From assembly GCF_030272615.1 (NCBI RefSeq), contig NC_081415.1:628471240-628535239 (forward strand): a stretch of DNA of 64,000 bases, in the 5' to 3' direction. Position numbers and translations under genes: made by a program. This document shows, in pieces, positions 58,316 through 64,000 of this stretch. The notes beneath the pieces were generated by a model. The model had not been told where the DNA came from. It was given only the letters and a program-made list of their open reading frames with translations, and did not search any database. This DNA is from Cryptomeria japonica. Taxonomy: Eukaryota > Streptophyta > Pinopsida > Cupressales > Cupressaceae. Each line of letters begins with the position of its first letter. Position 1 is the first letter of the stretch.

Positions 58316-58572
58316 AGGGGGAGTAGTCAGCTTTGATATTCAGAGGCTTATGTTTTTGCTTTGATATTTTCTGTCAAATTTCTGACATTGATGTCAAAGT
58401 GAGAGAGATAGTGATGTGAAAAAGTAAATATCAAAGGGGGAGATATATTGATATTTAGAGCTATATGCAAATGATTGTTGGCTATCTTCCACAGGGGGAG
58501 ACTTGTTTGGCATTTCTTGGTACTTAGATGTTTTTCACATCTAGTGTTTCCATCAATACCAAAGGGGGAGAT
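58316..58572 (+). other. Four polypurine tracts of F
   Basis: AGGGGGAG occurs at 58316-58323, about 58433-58443, 58492-58500 and 58561-58571; the last abuts the 3' LTR. Repeated PPT copies are a Sirevirus feature. Confidence 0.75.
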
Positions 58573-59785
58573 TTTTGGCCATTTGGTGGAATTGATTATG
58601 TGTTGCATTGATGTTTTTTCATTGATTTCAACACTAGCTATTTGGATTCTTTACCGACACCCTTCTGGTCCCAGTAGGCTGAGTGATTTTTGGTTGACTT
58701 GGATCTAGCTTGATTCAATAGACTTTGATATAATCTGGTGATGGAATTGGCTTGTTCATGATACTAATACTCATGCTTGATCAGTTGGTTTTGGTCTAGT
58801 GATTGGATGCTATCCTTCTTGCTTAGAAGATTGGTTTCTAATTCCGGCAAGGGTTTCAATGCCAGAGATTTTTGTGGAGATCTTTGATGAATTGCATAAG
58901 TGGTGTTGGTGCAGCTTCTGATGGAGTTTCAAGATGTTGTTGGTAATCATACTTGAGACTTGGCGGATGAAGATCATTGTCGAAGCGTGTGGACCTATAC
59001 TTGGTCCCGATTAATCTAGGTTATGGACCGACTTTAATGTAATATGTGGATAAGACCTATTGTTGTATTTCCGAGATGTCCTATGTGTTGATATTATTTG
59101 TTTGGTTTAAGGCCGACATGGTTTGTAATTATGTAATCGGTTTATTGTCTGGTGGCCGACCTGATTGTTTATGGTCAAGGGTTTGTATAAATAGATGTAA
59201 GATCTCATTGTAGATCATCATGGTTAATGTAAGAGGTCATGGTCAAGGAATGTAATGTGTGAATAATGTAATATCATTCAGGCAAAGGATTTGGTCGATC
59301 ATTAGAGATTGAATTGGGTTTATATAAGAGGATTTAGTCCTCTGGTATTGAGCTTAACTAGAACTGTACTCATGAATAAGAGATGGTATCTTTCATAGTT
59401 CACACTTCTCCAGATTGTAGTCTAGATTTATATGTAGTCAGTGAGGCTCCTTTTGTGATGAGCAGTGTGATCTAGGATTTTGGCCTTCCTGCAAGTGCAG
59501 GCCCCTTCATTGTAATTTACATATTTACTACAGAAGTATTATCAGACTGTGGGTAGGCTTCCCACTGTGGTTTTTCCCTTTACTTGGTTTTCCATGTACA
59601 AATCTTGGTGTTGTGGATGGCTTTTATTCTATGAATATTGTTTATGCTTAATTGGATTAATTGCTATTCCAGTATTATTTTTTTGGGTTCCGGTATTAAA
59701 GTTTAAATGCTAATACTTCTGGTAATCTATGACATTTGATTCACCCCCCTCTCAGTTGTCTTCTGAGTATCTGAACTGTCGAATA
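58573..59785 (+). repeat. 3' LTR of F
   Basis: It starts TTTTGGCCATTTGGTGG (TG changed) and ends CTGAACTGTCGAATA, followed by GTTCA. A TATA box TATAAATA lies at 59186-59193. CACCCCCCTCTCAGTTG sits near its end, and the sequence pairs with the split 5' LTR. Confidence 0.85.
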
Positions 59786-59790
59786 GTTCA

Positions 59791-60166
59791 GAGGGCCGAT
59801 AGGAGTGTGTCCCTATCCAGACACACGATGCCTATAAATTTTGCTGGATTTCGTAGAGAAGATTCAAATCAACTCAAACTTTTAAAATCCAGGTGCATGG
59901 CTGAATCTGTAGCTCATTGTTTTTTGCATGCTTTGTCTTCAATTTCAGTACTTCATCTATTCAACTTATAAAAGAGGGTCAAACACATTCTAATTCCAAC
60001 CAATCTACTTAATATTCAGTCCTTGCATCATTTACGATTGGATCTAGTGGATTCATCCCCTCTTTTGAATGTAAAGTCCCTCAAGTGAAAATTGAACGTT
60101 AGTAAAGTTCCCACCTTTTTCCCAAGTGGTGAATTTGGCTAAGGTTCCCCAATTTTCAACTTTACA
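59791..60166 (+). repeat. 3' LTR of H, second part
   Basis: It resumes GAGGGCCGATAGGAG after F and matches about 39951-40328 of the 5' LTR, ending CAACTTTACA before the TSD ACCCC. Confidence 0.85.
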
Positions 60167-61557
60167 ACCCCTAACTTCTTCTAGAGATTCTCAAAACTAT
60201 CCTTTGTCAAAGCATTAATAAATATATTAAAAATTTATTCTTTGGTAATACTCCAATATGACTTCCTTCTCTGCAACCTTCTCTCTTAAGAAATGATACA
60301 AGATTGAAATGTGTTTAGTCCTTGAATGAATCACCAAATTCTTTGAAATGTTAATTGCACCTGTATTATCACACATGATAGAAATCACTTCATCATACTT
60401 CACCTTGATATGTTTAAAAGTTTGCTTCATCCACATAAATTGAGTATAGAAAGATGTTGTTGCAATGCATTATACTTTTGTAGTAGATAATGACACTGAA
60501 TCTTGTTTCTTACTCAACCAAGGGACCAATTTGTCTCCCAAAAAAAATGAAACAATACTTGTACTTATCCTATCATCAGTCCATCCGGTCCAATCAACAT
60601 TTGTAATTCTCTCAAAGTGAAATCATCATCCTTATTATACCATAAATCATAATGCAATGTTTCTTTCAAATATTTGAATATCCTCTTTACTGCTTGATCA
60701 TGAGACTACTTAGGATTAGCTTGATATTTGACAACTAAATAGACAACCTACATAATATCCGATCTTGAAGTAGTCAACTATAACAATCCTCCAATCATAG
60801 ATCTATACTATTTTTTATCAACATATAGAGATCCAATATCCTTGCTTAAAACTAGTAGCCATATGGGTTGCAAATGGTTTAGAATTCTCCATCTCAAACT
60901 TCTTCAATCTCTCCTTGATATACTTGGTCTGAGAAATAGAAATGTTTTTTTTATTGTATAACTTGAAGACCAAGGGAAAATGACAACTCACCTATCATAG
61001 ACATCTCAAATTCCTTTTGCAAAATTCTTGCATAAATAATCATCTCCTCCAAATATGATATCATCAACATACACAACAACAATCAACAATTTATCATCTT
61101 CAATTTTGAAATTAAGATTGCTATTTGTAGTACCTTTTCTGAAGATTTTTTGCAAAAAATACCTATCTCGCCTTTCATACCAAGCTCTAAGAGCTTGCTT
61201 GAGTTGATAAAGTCCCTTCTTGAGTTGTAAACCATATCCAAATCTTCTGATAGCTTGAACCCATCTGGTTGTTCAATGTATACTTCTTGTTCAAGTTGTC
61301 CATTCAAGAATGTTGACTTGACATCCATTTGATATACCTTAAAGTTCTTATATGCAACAAATGCAAGAAACATCCTTATAGCTTTCATTCTTGCCACTGG
61401 AACAAATGTATCCTTAAAATCTATATCTTCAACTTGTGAATAACCCTTACATACCAATCTTGCCTTATTTCTTGTGACTTTTCAATCTTACTTTAGCTCG
61501 TTTTGGAGCACTCACTTATTTTCAATCACATTTTTATCCATTGATCTAGGTACAAAT
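60167..61557 (-). pseudogene. Copia I reverse transcriptase-RNase H, truncated
   Basis: On the minus strand: RT with [42 protein letters not shown] and, after a frameshift near 61230, the catalytic YVDD (61060-61071). RNase H follows with SLSTTKV, MCDNTGAINISKN and RTKHISILYHFLREK (60227-60436). Many stops separate the blocks. Upstream of 61480 the coding sequence fades, and at 61558 the J LTR begins, so gag, protease and integrase are not in the window. The 3' end of this element lies at 37754-39121, beyond H. RT family is clear. Confidence 0.8.
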
Positions 61558-62800
61558 TGTTGGCCATTTGGAGGAATTGATTATGTATTGCATTGATATT
61601 TTGTCATTGATGTCAACACCAACTGTCTTGGATACTTTACCAGCACCCTTTTGGTCTCGGTGGGTTGAGTAGTTTCTGGTTGGTTTGGATCTGGCATGAT
61701 CCGGTATGCTTCAGTATGATTTAGTTATGGAATTGGCTTATTCATGATACTCATGTTTATATTCATCCAGTTGTTTTTGGTCTGGTGATCGGATTCTATC
61801 CTGTTTGCTTAGAAGCTTGGTTTGAGGTTCCGGTGAGGGTTTCACCGGTAGAGATTTTGATGAAGATCTTTGATGATATGCATAAGTGGTGTTGATGCAA
61901 CTTCTAGTATGGATTCAAGATGCTGATGGTGATCATGTTCGAGACTTGGTGAATGAAGATCATTATTTTAGTGTGTGGACCTATATTGGGTCCCGGTTGA
62001 TCTAGGTTATGGATCGACTTAATGTAACCTGTGGATTGGACCTCTCGATGTGTTTCTAGGATGTCTTATGAGTTGGATATTGTTTGTTTGGTCTAAGGTG
62101 GACATGTTTTGTAATTTTGTAATTAGTTTATTGTCTGGTGGCCGACCTGATTGTTTATGGTCGAGGGTTTGTATATATATGATGTAAGATCTCATTGTAG
62201 ATTATAATGGTATATGGTTAGGGATTGAGATATGGATATGTAATGTGTGAGTAATGTAATATCATTCAGGAAGAGGATTTTGTCAATCATTGGAGATCGA
62301 ATTGGGTTTATGTAAGTGGATTTAGTCCTTTGATATTGAGCTTAACCGAAACTGTACTCAAGCATAGGAGATGCTATCCTTGCAGTTCATTCATTCTTCC
62401 AAATTATAGTATGGATTTCTATGTAGTCAGTGAGACTCCTTTTGTAATGAGTAGTGTGCTCTAGGATGTTGGCCTTCTTGCAAGTGCAAACCCTTGAATT
62501 TTAATTCACATACTTACTGCATAAGTATTATCTGACTGTGGGTAGGCTTCCCACCTTGGTTTTTCCCTTTACCAGGTTTTCTACGTGTAAATCTTGGTGT
62601 CATGTGGATGGTATTTATTATCTGATTATTTTTTATGCTTAATTGGTTTAATTGCTATTCTAGTATTTAGTTTAAGCATTATGGTATTAATTTTTTGGGT
62701 TTAGGTATTAAAGTTTTAATTGCTAAATGTTCTGGTAATCTGTGACAACTGATTCACCCCCCCCTCTTAGTTGTCTTCCAATTATTTGAATCATCTAACA
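61558..62800 (+). repeat. 5' LTR of J
   Basis: It starts TGTTGGCCATTTGGAGG and ends GAATCATCTAACA. CACCCCCCCCTCTTAG lies near the end, as in F. Confidence 0.85.
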
Positions 62801-62802
62801 AT

Positions 62803-62814
62803 TAATATCAGAGC
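62803..62814 (+). other. Degraded primer-binding site of J
   Basis: TAATATCAGAGC stands where TGGTATCAGAGC is expected; both G residues of the TGG have become A. Confidence 0.6.
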
Positions 62815-62858
62815 TCTGGTCCTCTCTACAGAAAGCTTAACCACTTGAGGAAGATCCT

Positions 62859-63788
62859 ATGGTGACTAATAGTTCAAGCTCATCTAGCTCATTTGGAGCT
62901 ATCTTTTGGAGAGATATTCCTAGGCTTGATGGAACAAATTACACAGTATGGAAGATTTAGATGGAGACTCATCTGAGATGTCTTGGCAAGGAGATTTGGG
63001 AGATCACACATTATGGTGTTACACCTCATAATCCAACATCTGGCAATCCTCCTCTGGAAAACTTGGATAAGGAGCTTGAGAATGATTATAGAGAAAGAGA
63101 AGCCCTCTTGTGTGCACTTTCTGATCAACAATTAATGGGATTAACTGACAAATCATCTAGAAAGGCTATATGGGATAAGTTGGAGACTCTTAATGAAGGT
63201 GACCCTATAGTAAAGATTGCTAAACTTGATTGTTACCAGGTGAGATGTGAAAACCTGAAGATGGAAGAAGATGAAAGGATTACTGCATTTATGGAAAGGG
63301 TAAATGAGATTGTAATGAGAATTCAATGTTGTGGTGGAACTCTGAGTGAAGATGAAATTGTTTTTAAAGTTCTGAGAGCCTTACCACTGGCTTACAAAAT
63401 GAAGGCTACTGCTATTAATGAAATTAGAACAATGGCTAATACTTCTATCAGCAAAGATACCTTGGTTGGGAAATTATCTTCTTTTGAGCTTGAAGAATTT
63501 GGACCTTTTGGAGCTGTGAAGGTTGAACCTAATTTTCATGCGTCTGCATCATCAACCGATAAGCAAGATTGGAAAGATTTATATGCAAAGGAATTGGATG
63601 ATATGAAGAGAGAAGATGATGAGTTTGAGCATCTTGAAGCACTATTTTCTAGAAGAGTACCTAAAGGACTGGTAGGAAATAAGCATGAAGGAAAAACACC
63701 TTTTAAATATTTTGGATGTAATAAGATTGGTCATTTTGCATTTAGATGTCCTGAAAGGAATTCAAGATTTGAAGAAAGAGTTAGATGA
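62859..63788 (+). pseudogene. Gag of J
   Basis: The ATG at 62859 opens MVTNSSSSSSSFGAIFW, then a TAG at 62958 (WKI-stop-METHLRC). After it 275 codons are open to TGA 63786-63788. Motifs match Copia UBN2 Gag (KAIWDKLETLNEGD, MEEDERITAFMERV, GTLSEDEIV). The knuckle YFGCNKIGHFAFRC (about 63708-63749) lacks its first Cys (Tyr instead). The frame after the TGA continues with gag C-terminal sequence (GKEWVFLAIKED) to the window end. This is the best-preserved gag in the window. Confidence 0.85.
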
Positions 63789-64000
63789 TCTTTTAAGCCT
63801 AACCTTGGATATCAGAATAAGTATAAGTATAGGAAAAATAGAGACAAATCATGCTACATAGTGGATGAGGAAGGCATTACTGATTCTGATGATGAACCGA
63901 CAAAAGACTCTGCTAGTGGTTTCGGCAATGGGAAGGAATGGGTGTTCTTGGCTATCAAGGAAGATGTTCCAGCACTGGAAGAGAATGTACCTAAAGTGAA

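Larger units (their letters stand above)
45825..59785 (+). mobile_element. Sirevirus-like Copia element F, split by E
   Basis: Its 5' LTR is in two pieces (45825-46136 and 53787-54693) around element E; the 3' LTR is 58573-59785. The TSD is GTTCG/GTTCA (45820-45824 and 59786-59790), one mismatch. Between the LTRs are an initiator tRNA-Met-like PBS, gag, protease, integrase, a deleted RT, RNase H and four GGGGGAG tracts before the 3' LTR. Without E the element is about 6.3 kb. Gag type, PBS and repeated PPTs point to the Sirevirus group of Copia. It is defective. Confidence 0.85.
39122..60166 (+). mobile_element. Non-autonomous gypsy-type LTR element H, split by nested F and E
   Basis: 5' LTR 39122-40328; 3' LTR in two pieces, 45009-45824 and 59791-60166; perfect TSD ACCCC (39117-39121 and 60167-60171). 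Without F and its duplicated target the element would be about 7.1 kb. The interior encodes only a G-patch plus double-knuckle protein and no enzymes. Its Tat-like G-patch, knuckle spacing and 3' repeats tie it to the Tat lineage as a non-autonomous relative. LTR divergence looks larger than for F or E, in line with the nesting. Confidence 0.8.
61558..64000 (+). mobile_element. Sirevirus-like Copia element J (5' part)
   Basis: The 5' LTR 61558-62800 is the same family as the F LTRs, followed by a degraded PBS and gag. It runs beyond the window end. It is the same orientation as F and opposite to I, which it appears to interrupt. The right end and TSD cannot be checked. Confidence 0.8.

Overview
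This window looks like repeat-rich nuclear DNA from a land plant with a large genome. It is AT-rich and packed with plant-type LTR retrotransposons (Copia and Ty3/gypsy), one L1-type LINE and one inverted-repeat element. A gymnosperm is a plausible guess from the depth of nesting and the Tat and Sirevirus-like content, but nothing here proves it. I found no intact cellular gene, tRNA, rRNA or CRISPR array. Nearly every coding region is a transposon gene broken by stops and frameshifts.

Layout. (1) 1-1323: the right part of an LTR inserted into a minus-strand Copia element (A1, 1324-5137), of which the 5' LTR, PBS, a long leader and gag/protease remnants remain. (2) 5738-6546: an inverted-repeat element, followed by a second copy of the family that is split by a 14.2-kb Tat-type Ty3/gypsy element (D, 6679-20843, TSD GGTTG). 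(3) 21833-29460: a Copia gag region (L) split by a non-autonomous LTR element (M, 22213-28882, TSD AAGAT) that carries unfamiliar coiled-coil reading frames. (4) 29748-37737: a full-length L1-type LINE (K) with a 16-bp perfect TSD and an extra third ORF after RNase H. (5) 37754-61557: a minus-strand Copia element (I) containing a three-level nest. H (39122-60166, TSD ACCCC) sits in I, F (45825-59785, TSD GTTCG/GTTCA) sits in the 3' LTR of H, and E (46137-53781, TSD ATCTT) sits in the 5' LTR of F. (6) 61558-64000: J, a second copy of the F family, running off the window.

The main candidates for something undescribed are four. E is a Sirevirus-like element without pol that carries one reading frame of about 1,140 codons. 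ORF3 of LINE K is a basic, coiled-coil protein downstream of RNase H. H has no pol and encodes a Tat-like G-patch followed by two C-X2-H-X4-H-X4-C knuckles. M carries coiled-coil reading frames in place of pol. D adds a 15-unit 3' tandem array and two covarying hairpins in its leader. Insertion order can be read from the nesting and the TSDs: I before H before F before E, L before M, and the inverted-repeat copy before D.

All coordinates of LTR ends come from reading repeat pairs and TSDs by eye. Divergence figures are rough hand counts.
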